Assembly (NCBI GenBank): GCA_011947345.1
Contig: JAAVTG010000075.1
Span: forward strand, 868,001 to 932,000
Reading direction: 5' to 3'
Length of the DNA stretch: 64,000 nucleotides
Source: Phytophthora quininea
Lineage: Eukaryota > Oomycota > Peronosporomycetes > Peronosporales > Peronosporaceae
Each line of letters begins with the position of its first letter. The stretch's first letter is position 1. This document shows positions 1 to 10,588 of the stretch, piece after piece. The notes under the pieces are model-generated. The model was not told where the DNA came from, ran no database searches, and saw only the letters and a program-made list of their open reading frames with translations. A program made the translations under genes and the position numbers.

Positions 1-96
1 CGCATTCTTGCCGAACAGCTCGACGAGACGGTCGAGGACGAACAAGACCGCGTGTATCTCGACCAGCAACTCGGCATGACGCGCGGACCCCAATAA
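1..96 (+). CDS. C-terminal end of an unidentified protein (partial)
   Basis: The first 96 bases read as an open frame of 31 codons followed by TAA. The tail is acidic and polar (it contains DETVEDEQDRVYLDQQ) and gives no recognisable domain. The start lies outside the window. The stop lies 24 bp from the end of the convergent CPBP protease gene. It is called coding because the frame is open from the first base, uses the GC-rich third positions of neighbouring genes, and ends just before an AT-richer spacer. Function unknown. Confidence 0.5.
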   Translation, partial: RILAEQLDETVEDEQDRVYLDQQLGMTRGPQ

Positions 97-120
97 AGCT
101 ACCTTTGATATTTACCTGCT

Positions 121-1107
121 TTAACGTTGCTTGTCTTGTTTGTCATGCTTGGCTTGGACTTGAGATAGTAGCCTGGCAGTCGCCACGCCGTACGTCGACA
201 ACGCAATAACAACTGAGCAAACGATGCTTGGCTGCGTCATGTCAACCGCGACCTGCTTGGATACACTCATGGCAAAGATGTTGTTGATCACATGCAGAGC
301 GAGGCACTCCGTGAGAGACCCGGACAGCAAGAGCTTTAACGCTAAAAAGGCCCCGACCACCAGCGCCCAGACAACTTGAAACGCGACGTAGCTTGCCGAG
401 TACTGTGTCCGGAGATGTCTTGCGTTGGCCAAATGGATTCCTGCGAACAAGATACCGGAGATTGCAACACTCCACCCGGCACTGTGCGTTCGATTGAGCG
501 TCACCAAAGCCACGGCCCCTCGAAAGAATAACTCTTCTCGGAGCGGTGCAAGGAGCAGATTGTGCAGCGTCTCCGCAACGGCAAATGATCCATCCGAGTG
601 AATTAATGTGGACTGAATGTTGCTCCACAACACGATCTCTTGATCTTGATGCTGCCACTGGAAAAGTAGCAATACGGCCAAGAGATGGATCACCAACGAA
701 AGCAGGCAGGTCGTTGCATTTGAGCAGCGGAATCTCCAAAGTCTTTGGACGAGCTCTTGTTTCGATCGGCGAAAGAAGCGGCTCAGGAACGCCAGCAAGC
801 CCCACCCAAACACTCCAGCCTCGCAGGCCTTCACCACGGCGGCTTCGTGGGCCCACGCGATGCCAATTGCAGCTAGCAGCACTTGCAGGACATTACGCAC
901 GAGAGTTCCGATGATAGAGCTGCCTAGTAGCATCAGGAACGCGGCACCGCTGACGACCGCCAGTTCCATACCCAACACAACGCCGAGGACGACTGGTGGC
1001 AGCTCGGTCCTTGGTTGAACTGTCGTCGCCTCGCCAGGCTCCTGCAGTGCCATCAGCACCGCCAAGACGCCGTTGGGCTCGCTCGAGAGCCATCTCCACG
1101 CCTTCAT
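121..1107 (-). CDS. CPBP/CAAX-type intramembrane metalloprotease
   Basis: A polytopic membrane protein of about 328 residues with several hydrophobic segments. It carries the three motifs of the CPBP (Abi/Rce1) family in order: EELFFRG, then FAGIHLANARH, then HVINNIF. These supply the glutamates, histidines and asparagine that in the family bind water or metal for proteolysis within the membrane. Rce1 members cleave prenylated CAAX proteins; other members have different or unknown substrates, so the substrate here is open. The frame extends to an ATG at 1164, but that would overlap the stop of the upstream gene by 23 bp. The ATG at 1107 (MKAWRWLSS) leaves 34 bp between the genes and is preferred. 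The organellar or ER location is not decided by the sequence. Confidence 0.75.
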   Translation of the reverse strand: MKAWRWLSSEPNGVLAVLMALQEPGEATTVQPRTELPPVVLGVVLGMELAVVSGAAFLMLLGSSIIGTLVRNVLQVLLAAIGIAWAHEAAVVKACEAGVFGWGLLAFLSRFFRRSKQELVQRLWRFRCSNATTCLLSLVIHLLAVLLLFQWQHQDQEIVLWSNIQSTLIHSDGSFAVAETLHNLLLAPLREELFFRGAVALVTLNRTHSAGWSVAISGILFAGIHLANARHLRTQYSASYVAFQVVWALVVGAFLALKLLLSGSLTECLALHVINNIFAMSVSKQVAVDMTQPSIVCSVVIALSTYGVATARLLSQVQAKHDKQDKQR

Positions 1108-1141
1108 CGCCCCCTCTACTTGTGCACAGCCGAGACATCGG

Positions 1142-3838
1142 TCACTCGAGGCCATCGTATGCATTGAGCCCGTTCTCGTTCAGCAGGTCGTCGCGGCCGC
1201 CGCCTTTATCCGGATCCAGCAGCCACGCCCCCAGGTCGAAGAAGCTGTAGGCCATGGCGTAGTGACCTGCCGTGTGGCCGCGACTCTGCAGACAGACAGA
1301 ATGTTAGTGCGATCAACGATCATGACAGCAGACTGAGACGTACGTTTTGGTGGTCCGGGTTGGCGCCTTTGGCCACCAGGAGCTGCGCCACCTTGAGGTG
1401 GTTGTTCTGCGCGGCCATCAGTAGCGGCGAATTGCCCTTGTCGTCGCCCTTGTTGATGTGGAAGACGCTCTTCTCCAGGGTATCGTTGTAGATGGTCCCC
1501 GTGCCCGGCGCAAACTGCGTCACCGCCGTTAGCGGGTCGAACTTCCGCTCAGGCAAGTCTTGCAGCGCCTCGCGGATCTGCTTGAGTTTGCCATGCCGCA
1601 CCAAGCTACAGAACTCGACGAATGGTACCACGACGCGCCCATTACCGGCAGGAGGTTCGCTGGGATTTTGCGGCGCTGGAGCTGAGCTGGCAATTGGTGC
1701 TGGGGCGGCGGAAATTGCTGCCACGCCGCCAAACGGTTTGGCAGGGCTGCTGTTCGGCACCACCACCGGATCGGACATTACTGGTCCAGGGCTTCCGGTG
1801 TTCTCTCCGTACAGCCGCCGAACTTGTTCGCGCTCGCGCACTCGCATCTCCTCCAAGGTGGTGAGCACTTTTTCCGGTGCAATCGGTGCTCCATTCCCAA
1901 CGTGTGGCGGAGATCGTCGTCTGTGAGATGAAGCAGCAGAGCGCCATCGACGGTGGCGTCGGCAAACGCGCGTTTGTACTGCGCCAACGCCAACGTGTCC
2001 AGCCAACGTCCGACATCACTCACGCTCCAGGCTGCTACTTGGAGCGGTTGCTGTCCAGGAACCCTCCGGGCGGGATACTGGCTTGAAACGAGGTCATTGC
2101 TTTCGATGGGGTATCCGAAGCAGTGTTCTCCGGCCAGCGTTGCTGCGAGACCGCTGCGGCGCTGTCCAACGTCAAGTGGTGCGCTCCAATCTTGCGCATG
2201 GCTCGCACCATGTTCATGCTGCTGAAGTACGTCATGGACATCGACATGAAGCCAAACTTCATCATGGTCTCGGTGGATTCCATCAGTGACGCAGCTTCCT
2301 CGCGCTGTTGCTTCGTAAAGCCTTGCGCTTGCTGTGCTGGGAGACCTGCACGTGCACCGCTGGAGTGGGAAGGAAGTCCGCTGCCAGGACCCAGCGACGG
2401 ACTTGATGTAGTAGTCACAGGACTGCTTCCAAATGCACTTCGAGACGCCGGAGACATCGCACTAGCGGATCCCGCTGAAGGCAGGAAATCTAACGCGAGC
2501 TGGGAACGTGTTTCCTGCTTTTCGCGAATGCGTGTCAACTCTTTTTGCTGTTCATCCAGCAACACCACGAGCTTCCGTTCAAGTGACTTGAGCTCCCTCC
2601 TTCTTGAGACGCTCTTGGTCGACTCGTGCAAGCGTTTCCTCCAGAGTTGCAAGCTTCTCTCGGCGTTGTGCGATCTGAGCCAGCATTTGCGAGAACTCCC
2701 GATCGAGCCGCATCTTTTGCTCCCGTAGCGCCCACTTGGCCGTCTCATCCAGCGTCCTGTTGGCTCCGTTGTTGTCCGATTCAGCTTGACTCAGCGCCAG
2801 CAGCTCTGCCTCCAACAAGCGAATTCCCTCGTCGAACTCGCAGATTTCCTTGACGAGGTTTTCGGCTTGGTTTTCGACGTCAGTTTTCTCCTGCGCAAGC
2901 AACGCGACCTCGCTCTGCAACTTGGTGCCGAAGAGTTTGTACTCTAGCAGCATCTGCTTCCCAAACGTTAGTCCTTGTGACTGCGTCTTGGAGAACAAGA
3001 ATCTGTCGCGCTCGCGGTCGAAGCGACGACGTCCCAGAAGTCCTCGGAAGACGCGTTGAATGTGCACGGCGGCATTGCGGTGTTGCCGCTGCCTGAACAT
3101 CTTGGAGCGTGCCACATACCGTCGGACCAATTGCTGAATGCGGACGGCAGACTCGTAAATTTGTCGTCGTCGATGCACCACTCGGTGCCTTGCGAGTCGG
3201 CCGCGAGCGACTCGCTGGATATCGAGGGCAGCCAAATACTCGAGCATGCGCTGCTTGTATGAGCTGCGCCCCATTTTGCCGCGCCAGTGACGCTGGAGAA
3301 GACGAACGGCCCAATCTTCACGCTTGAGACCTTTGTAGCGTTTGCGAGCGGCACGAGCGCGCCACAGCCGCTGCAAGTGTATCGCGCACCGTTCACGGTG
3401 CATTCGATGTGTGAGTGTCCTGGCGTAGAAGGCTCGAAACGCGCGCTGGATAACACGCGCCATAGACGCCATTCTCTGCAGTCGCTTCTGGTTGCGACGC
3501 ACTCGCCACCCCATGTACTCCTTCACTTCAGGGAGCAAAGGGTAGATTTTGCTCCCAGCACCAGGTTGATAGACTACATTGGCACTGATCCGTTCAAAAG
3601 CGGGGGTGTTGGGATCCCACGACGTTAATGCGATGATCTTGGATGCCTTGGAACCAACCTGTTGTTGATTTGAGTTCGACTGCTGGTGTGTGGGAGGCGC
3701 AACTTTCTTGGCTCCTGCCCCAGAAGGCTCGACACTAGTTCGCTCGACAAGTTGCTGGTGGTGCAGATGCCACTGAGTTCCATCGAGCAGTTGGTCGTCA
3801 ACAGCAGTTGGCACAACGCTTTTCGCTGTTGTCAGCAC
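1142..3838 (-). CDS. IQ-motif / coiled-coil / SAM / ankyrin part of a large multidomain gene
   Basis: Reading right to left: about 108 residues with no ATG, then at least six IQ motifs (for example VIQRAFRAFYAR, IQRVARGRLARHR, IHIQ-like VHIQRVFRGLLGRR) expected to bind calmodulin, a coiled coil, a low-complexity linker, a SAM domain (core WSVSDVGRWLD to HTLGMEHRLHRKK, near 1870-2030) and ankyrin-type sequence (NSPLLMAAQNNHLKVAQLL). A 58-bp GT-AG intron (1286-1343) precedes the last exon, which ends in TGA at 1142-1144. The frame changes at three places: an extra base near 2595, a missing base near 2036-2040, and a missing base in the T5 run 1869-1873. Because the IQ frame has no ATG for its first 108 codons and starts inside the end of the hydrolase frame, it is probably the continuation of that gene. 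Role inferred: a calmodulin-binding scaffold. Confidence 0.6.
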
Positions 3839-6315
3839 GCGGTCGATGAACGCGTCCTCAAAGTTTCGCTGGGGTTTGCGTCCTTTTTGTTGTTGCGAGA
3901 TTCCTGCTGGGGCTGTTCATCCTCGTACCTGGACTTGAGCTGCTCTGGTTGCTGCTCACTTTGCTTTCGACTTGTGCCGTGTGGAACATCGTTAACCTCA
4001 TGAAACCCAGTGACAAGTTGCTCTAGCAGCAAGAGAACATCTTGCTTGCATTCCTGCAACGCTTCATGACCACCTGGAACCCAAATGACACAAGTTGGTC
4101 TCTTGCCACGCCCCGCAGAATGCTGCTGCACCGACTTCGTTCTTCGATACCGAAGTGCTTTACCAATCGAGTTTGCCATCACCAAATTGGCTAGACCCAA
4201 GATCGTCTCTGCGTGGGCTCCAGCGTCCACGAGTGTGTTTTGCGTCGAGCAAATGGAAATCAACGGGACTCGTAGATATTTGAGATCTGGTCGAACATCA
4301 CGATGAGCCAGCGCACCAAGCGTGAGAGCTTGTCGACCCTCCAGTGTGATGGGATTAAGCACAGCCGTGTAGAGATTGAGTGCCAGTGGAGTGGACACAC
4401 GCGCGAGGTACGTTGCCGAGAAGAGAAACCGAGCGTGGAAGTAAACTGGCAGGTCTGGCCGAGACTCGGGTGTGCACGAAAGCACCTTAGCAGTATCGTG
4501 CAAGAACTCCGCAAGCTGGGCATCCACATGAACAAAACCATTAAGCAGCACCAACGAGCGCGTATTGGCATCACGCGGCTCGCTCGAGCAGCAGAAGCTC
4601 AAGGAAATATTTCCGCCATTGCCAATACCGACGAGGTGATATGGCTTGTCTCGCAAGTGTCGATCCCCTCCTGAAGCTCCAGTCACGTGGCCTAATAGCG
4701 CGCTTAAGCACTCGACGTGGAAGCTGTTATCGAGGGTAGTGCCCCTCCGCCACGTTGTGTAAGCTTGCCCGGGGTAATTCCACAACAACACTTGTACGCG
4801 TCCACGATATCGTGCTACCAACGGCTGCAGGAGAATCTGCAGTCTCTCCCAACTGTCAAAGAGATCATGAACGACGACGAGGTTAAAGAATGCATCGTCC
4901 GAGTCAGTGGGGTCCGTTGACTTCTCCATTGTCACCATTGAAGCACCTCCCATAACGCAGAAAGGGATTGCAGTGTCTGCGTCCATCTGAAAGACACCAT
5001 GGACATAGTCATCGCGAGCATCCATTTCGGCCAGACCTGGCATCGCCAGCGAGTTCGACGCTTCCAGGCGGCGACGACGCTGGAACTGACGCAGCTGCTG
5101 CTCACGTTTGGCCTTCGCAAGAGCTTTTGTCGCCGCTTGTATTGATGAATCGCCATCTCGATGCATCAACTGTGTTGTTCCTTCACATGAAGATTCCATC
5201 AAAGGCGCCTCGATATGCCTGCTGGCGCCGCGCAAGTAGCTATCCATGCCGACGAGTGTCTCGTTGCTACGCAGTAAGCTTTGGCCCTGTTGGAGTTGCG
5301 ATTTCTTGGAAGGCAATGCTTTTGAAGACTTGGTTGCCGCCGTTGTGTTTGATTTGGGGCTATGTAGTAATGGCATGCTGGCGGTGTGCTTGTCGGCGGT
5401 ATCCATGCAAGATGGTGTTTCCCTTTCTTCATTGAGTATGTTGGGGTTACTTCTGGCACTGCTGCTCAGAACGGGTAAGAAGGAGGCTTGGTTTTCTTCA
5501 GTGGAGTTAGTCGAGTCTTCCACCACCGCTGCAAGACTTTGTTTCGAGGCTCCTCGATGTTTGCGCAAGAGTATGGCCTCCTTTTCGCGGACTTGCTGCT
5601 TCACACGCTCTTCCCATTTGTCTTCTATCGCAGCTCGTTGTCGTCGAACCTGCAGCTGCTTCCTCTTCCACTGCCTTTGTTTTTGCTGAACGACTACACT
5701 CGCTTCCACCTCGGGTCCTCCGGCTGACATTTGTCTAGCCAGATCCAGCAGCGAGTACACAGCGTAGCAATCACTGCACACACGAACTTGGCGATAATAG
5801 TTGGCGACACCGTCCAGCTCTCCATATACACGGGATCGAGAGCTCTCTCGCAGTTCCTGTGACAACGTGCTGTCCAAAAGATGAGATTCCCGACTCGCCT
5901 TGTTGGGCGAGCTCGCTTCGTTTGGACTGGTGGATTGTTGGGATTGCAGCGCCTTCTGCAGATGTTGCCGATTGCCTTTGCCCAGCGCAACCGACTTGTA
6001 CGTGAGGGCACGGAGCTCTCCGTCACTGGATTTCCCGTCGATGCCCTTGCCGACTGACTGCGCGACTTCCATGGCAGCCACGAGTTGACTGACGTTGGCG
6101 TCTCCCAGAGCTCGCAGCTCTTCCTTGGAGAACAGCAGCGATAAAGCCGACGTCGCAGTGGCGAGTGGCGGCGCGGCAGCCGCTCGTCGGCCTCCATTCC
6201 GATGCGCACTCAACGGGTCTGCCTGGCTCAGCTGCAACGCGAAGCCGCAGAAGTCTCCGCTGCACTTGAACGGAGTGGGGAAGGACCGCGCGCGCGAGTC
6301 CGTCTCCGGCGTCAT
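3832..6315 (-). CDS. NDR-like alpha/beta-hydrolase domain protein (N-terminal part of the large gene)
   Basis: An uninterrupted frame of 827 codons starting at a true ATG (6315). The first half is polar, low-complexity and coiled-coil (Arg/Gln/Glu-rich near residues 190-250). The second half has an alpha/beta-hydrolase fold: strand FNLVVVHD, then VQVLLWNYPGQ, then the nucleophile-elbow position HLVGIGNGGN, and late VIWVPGGHEA. The elbow has Asn instead of the catalytic Ser, as expected for the non-enzymatic NDRG/NDL branch, although GGHE keeps the late His. Catalysis is therefore doubtful. The frame ends at 3832 inside the start of the IQ frame; one more T in the T5 run 3884-3888 would join both into one protein of about 1,700 residues. 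Assignment to the NDR branch is by motif only. Confidence 0.6.
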   Translation of the reverse strand: MTPETDSRARSFPTPFKCSGDFCGFALQLSQADPLSAHRNGGRRAAAAPPLATATSALSLLFSKEELRALGDANVSQLVAAMEVAQSVGKGIDGKSSDGELRALTYKSVALGKGNRQHLQKALQSQQSTSPNEASSPNKASRESHLLDSTLSQELRESSRSRVYGELDGVANYYRQVRVCSDCYAVYSLLDLARQMSAGGPEVEASVVVQQKQRQWKRKQLQVRRQRAAIEDKWEERVKQQVREKEAILLRKHRGASKQSLAAVVEDSTNSTEENQASFLPVLSSSARSNPNILNEERETPSCMDTADKHTASMPLLHSPKSNTTAATKSSKALPSKKSQLQQGQSLLRSNETLVGMDSYLRGASRHIEAPLMESSCEGTTQLMHRDGDSSIQAATKALAKAKREQQLRQFQRRRRLEASNSLAMPGLAEMDARDDYVHGVFQMDADTAIPFCVMGGASMVTMEKSTDPTDSDDAFFNLVVVHDLFDSWERLQILLQPLVARYRGRVQVLLWNYPGQAYTTWRRGTTLDNSFHVECLSALLGHVTGASGGDRHLRDKPYHLVGIGNGGNISLSFCCSSEPRDANTRSLVLLNGFVHVDAQLAEFLHDTAKVLSCTPESRPDLPVYFHARFLFSATYLARVSTPLALNLYTAVLNPITLEGRQALTLGALAHRDVRPDLKYLRVPLISICSTQNTLVDAGAHAETILGLANLVMANSIGKALRYRRTKSVQQHSAGRGKRPTCVIWVPGGHEALQECKQDVLLLLEQLVTGFHEVNDVPHGTSRKQSEQQPEQLKSRYEDEQPQQESRNNKKDANPSETLRTRSSTAC

Positions 6316-6487
6316 TGCAATTATCCGCGGCCTTCAAATAGCGGTCGACGGCGTTTCAGGACTGGAGTCGGCGGTTCAACACGCATGACATTCGCAAATC
6401 CTGGCAAGGAACTAATGTTTGTCTTTGTCTACACACGGGCCATTTCATTTTCGGTGTCATAGAGGACAAGCACGTACACTGCCGTTG

Positions 6488-9400
6488 CTAGAAGTCATAC
6501 CATTTCTTATTGGCGTTCTTCTCGTTGAACGCTTTCATTGTCTGGTAAAAGTCTTCGGACGTCTTCTTCATCTGCTCCGTCTTCAGCCCCAGTTCACTGA
6601 GCTTCTCGCCGCGTTCAGCAAGGCGCTGGAGATGTCAGGCGTACGTTAGTATAGCACTCGGCAACAGAAATGCAAAAAAAAGTAGCCGTACCTGTTGTGC
6701 TTGCATGAGTACGTCCTTCGTTGCATTCGTCCCGTGCTCGACCTTAGCAGCTTCGCTTTCAGCAGCAGCACCTCTTTTGCAGTCGCGGCGGTGCGGTCTC
6801 CCATGAGCCTCTTACGCTCGTCTTCCTCGCTCGAAAATTGAAACACTTTGTTTAGGTTCGTGCTCTCTTGGGTAACACTCTGGACGAGCTTCTTGAACAT
6901 ACCCGCTGCAAGGCTTCGCTTTCTGCCGCCTTCACTTGATGACGGAGCCGAAGTCGGGTCGCAAGCAAGCGCTCGTTCTGCCAGATGGAGTCGTGTTTTA
7001 ATGGAGTTGCGCTCTAACATTGCATTCTCCATTGCAGTTGGCTCGGCAAACAAAGAGAGACGCTCAATCTCCCCGAAGACGTTGGCAAGGACGAGTTCGC
7101 CACCGTACGAAATTCCAGCCAAGATCCCGTCGACGATACCGCTGCGTCCCAAGCCAAAGCCAAAGTCGTTGCAGTCGGCCTCCCAGATAAGCTTCAAAGA
7201 CAGCAACGAGAGAATATACACCCGGTTACTCTGGTCGATGACGGCAAGGCAGTGCTCGACGCCATCTCCAACAGGCACCCTCACAATCGAAGTCACTAGC
7301 ACGGAGCCTGCCAGTTTAATACTAGCAAGTGGCTCTGCTGGAATCTCCTTGGGTCCCATGGCCATTTCAGCAGCTCGTGGAACCGTAGCTACAACAATGT
7401 GAATTTCTTTACCACACGTGCATACTAGGAACTGAGGCTGTTCCATATCTGCCGGATTTTCAGTGTTTACAAGCAGGTCATGGCTTTCAGTTGCCTCCTC
7501 CAACTCTACACTTGGTACTTCTGGCTCCACCATGTCCGATGCGATTGGTTGACCCAAGTCCTCGATTCCGTCGCTCCACTTGCGTCCCGGGAGTTTGATC
7601 TGCTTTCCGTTTCCGTCTACCATGATAATTGAGGACAGACTCATGGTTTTCTGTGGATCTACCATCGTTTCTCCCATCTTTGTGGCTGACTGCATATGGT
7701 ACATTTCCAGTTTGCCATTTCCGCGACCAACGAAGAGTACAGGGATGACTTCAGAATGCTGCACAAGACGCGGGCCTTCGTTTCCTCCTGGAGAACTCGA
7801 GAAGGGTTTATTGGGAGGAGAGGCTTTACCGTCACTGGGAGGAGAAGCTGACGAGCCAGGGATCTCGGTCGTCTGCACGAGCTCACTGATCAACAACGAG
7901 TCGACTGAAATGGACTCGTCGCTGGATGGAACAATGTCACAGACCAATAACTGGAATTCCTGCGTCTTGAGATGGATAAGCGACACCATGCCGATTGCGT
8001 CCGCTACAGCCAAATGATCGTTAGAAGTCGAAAGCGCCATCTTTAAAATGGGCTCAGAGTGGGCATGAATGGAGAACAACTTGCAAAACCCGTTAACATC
8101 CTTCTGGGCTGAAGCGTCCGTAGAATCACCATCCGCATCTCCTTTTCCTTCTCCTGCAAGCATTGAGGTCGTTTAATCTTTGTGAATTCCAGTACAATGA
8201 CCTCCCCAGACGCAAAACCAACAGCAAGTGTGCGTGAATCGGAACAGAATACGATGCATGTGATCTCAGGGTTGACTGGAGCAGGCGACATTTGCTGAGG
8301 GACTTCTACAACATGAAGTAGCCGCAGGACACCCTTGCTCGCACGATCCGCAGCTGACTGGGTTTCCCAAAAGAGTACGTTTCCGTTTGCATGTCCAGTC
8401 AGTATCAAGCCACTGTTTGGAGTAATACTTGTTTCGTCGAGGGCGTCGCTTGCAGCGATAAAACCTTTCAGCATTGGTTCCAGCACACTACCTCCGTTAA
8501 TGGGCCACTCAAAGTCTCCACCATCTAGACAGAGCAGAGGGTTGCGTTTTTCCTGGTCCCCAGTCGAGAGCAAGTCGTCCTGTAATGAGGTATCGACCTG
8601 TGCCAGGCTAATCAGGGCAAACGTCTTCAGTGGGCTCAATTGTAGCAGCAGTGGAATGGTTACTGGATCTGCAAGTCGATCCATTCGCCATTCCCACTCT
8701 TCTTTGTCTCCATCACACAATTTAACAAAGCAAGGCAAGCACTGCACACTCACCGTTGGCAAACACCCGTCCAGCGGGTTCCCAGACAATACAACAATCG
8801 AGAGCGGCGCCATTTTCACACAGTGGTCCACTTGGTCTTGTGCGGAATCGAAAATCGATATTTCCGCGTGATTCGCCGACTCGATTGTCGCAACAGACCA
8901 CGTCAATTTGTCGGTCTTGAACAAGTCGCTCAGCGCGTCATCTGCATTCCGACCATCACGTGGCGGGTGGACAACAGTCAACAAGTTTGCCGCACTAGCA
9001 TCAAGACGACCACCTGAAAAGACAATGGCGCCAGGCAGATGCGCGATCCTGGATGACGGTGGCGCACATATCCACTTGACCTGTTTAATGGGCATGACTG
9101 CGTCATCCGAATCCTGTAGCGCCGTGGCGTACCGATACACTCCATGAGTCTTGTCCACTCGGAACACCGCAAAGCCCCCTGTTTGAAACCCGCGACGAAT
9201 CTTTTCCCGCTAGAATGCCACGACAGCGACTGTGGCGAGTTAACAGTGGAGACCTCCCCTCCGTCTATTGAAGAAGACTCTGAGGACGAAAGCGACGCCT
9301 GTGTGTGCAGTTTCCCCGTCAATGTAAACTCGCGAACCACCTTGTTTTTGGCAAAATCCCACATGAGCACCACCGGACACGTGTCGTAGGCGAGCAGCAA

Positions 9401-10063
9401 CAAATGGCTCTCTCGCGGGTGCGAGGCCATGGCGGTGACCCCTTCAGCATTGGGGACACTGAGATCCTGCGATCGGATGGTATAAGTGCTGACTTTGCCC
9501 GTCTCTTCGTGGATCACATGGATCTCTCCGTCGTCAGTGGCTACGAAGAAGAAGGGGTAGTTGGTGTAGCGGATGGTCTCGAGGCAGGTGACGACGCTGT
9601 TTGTCCAGCTCTCCGGAACGTGGGCGAGCATGGCGTTCGTGGCCAGATCAAAGATGGCAATGGAGCTGTCGCTGTAGACCACGACGAGGCGCTGCTTGGC
9701 CGTGAACTGCAGATGCGAGATACCCAGCGCCAGGCGCGTCTGCGTCTCAGGCGGATTCAGCAGAACTTCCAATCCGTCGGCCCCGAAGAGCTTGACGGCG
9801 CCTGAGGCGGTGCCCACGGCCAGGATCCCTTGCAGGCCACAGTAGGCCAGCGTCTTGGCGTTGCTGGGCACGCCGTGGTGCGCGGCCGAGTGCAGCGCAA
9901 ACATGCTCGGCTGCAGCGCCGAGGGGCGCGCTAGCAGGGCATCGATAGCCCGCTGCGACGCCGACGCCGAGTGGCTGGCCTTGTTTCCCATGGCGACGCG
10001 TGACGACTGCGAAGGTGTTGTTGTGACTTTTCCTTCAACGTCGAGTAGAAAAAACGAGACCAT
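6488..10063 (-). CDS. Tomosyn / syntaxin-binding protein 5 (Lgl family) with C-terminal R-SNARE
   Basis: Starts at ATG 10063. Long WD40-type beta-propeller sequence (ILAVGTASGAVKLFG, HPRESHLLLLAYDTCPVVLMWD, GLILTGHANGNVLFWE, TLAVGFASGEVIVLEF) is followed by a linker and a 66-bp GT-AG intron (6626-6691). The last exon (6488-6625) encodes an R-SNARE helix with RLAERGEKLSELGLKTEQM, whose Arg in AERGEKL sits at the zero layer. This order, double propeller then VAMP-like helix, defines tomosyn, which binds syntaxin-type Qa-SNAREs and limits vesicle fusion. The reading frame is broken by one missing base at the C5 run 9175-9179, near 8160-8180, and at the T4 run 6775-6778. Each break falls inside otherwise conserved sequence and every shift is in the same direction. 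Divergent from the C2-DysF gene. Confidence 0.8.
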
Positions 10064-10588
10064 GACTTAGTTCTTGGAGCAGATTAAAGAAAGTACAGTG
10101 AGTACTTTAACGAAGACAGGACCATCGACCTACTGCTACCAGAGTCCTGGCGGTGTGGCTTCTCGATCCCAGACCAAGTCGATTCCGACGAAGTTCGAGC
10201 AGAATTTTGGGAAGGTGTCCAACGAGTTACCTTCTTCTCGATTGTGGTCTCGCGACGCGCTCGAGTCCACCGCAAACAATATCCACGAACAACCAGTATT
10301 CGCCGTCAAGAAAGAATGTGCGTGCGCTTGATCTTCTTGCACGGATAAGTTCTTCGGTGCAGCCTGTCCTCCAGCCGACTCGGCGCTCGGACAGAGGCTG
10401 GAGCGCCACAACGTCGCAGACCTGGGTCTGTCCGATACATTCTCCAAGTGAAACAAAGGATCCAAAAGACCTGGGTTAACGCATTTTCGTTCCGACGACA
10501 ACACCGTGCAACGCCGTCACAACGGATCTCGCTGCTTCCGAAGCGGCTCTGATCTGCACCCAGCGACGACTACTGCGAGGCAAGCACC
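10064..10588. other. Intergenic region between divergent tomosyn and C2-DysF genes
   Basis: A 525-bp spacer that must hold the promoters of two divergently transcribed genes. Open frames of up to 122 codons exist on both strands but resemble nothing and lack a good start context. A pyrimidine-rich start-like stretch (GCATTTTCGTTCC, near 10480-10492) resembles an oomycete initiator only loosely. Confidence 0.4.

Noticed and set aside
1869..3888. Programmed -1 frameshifting at two AAA-AAG sites
   Set aside because: Both sites would allow a -1 slip, but they lack the full XXXYYYZ pattern, and the many other breaks in the window are at G and C runs too. Under-called homopolymers explain all of them.
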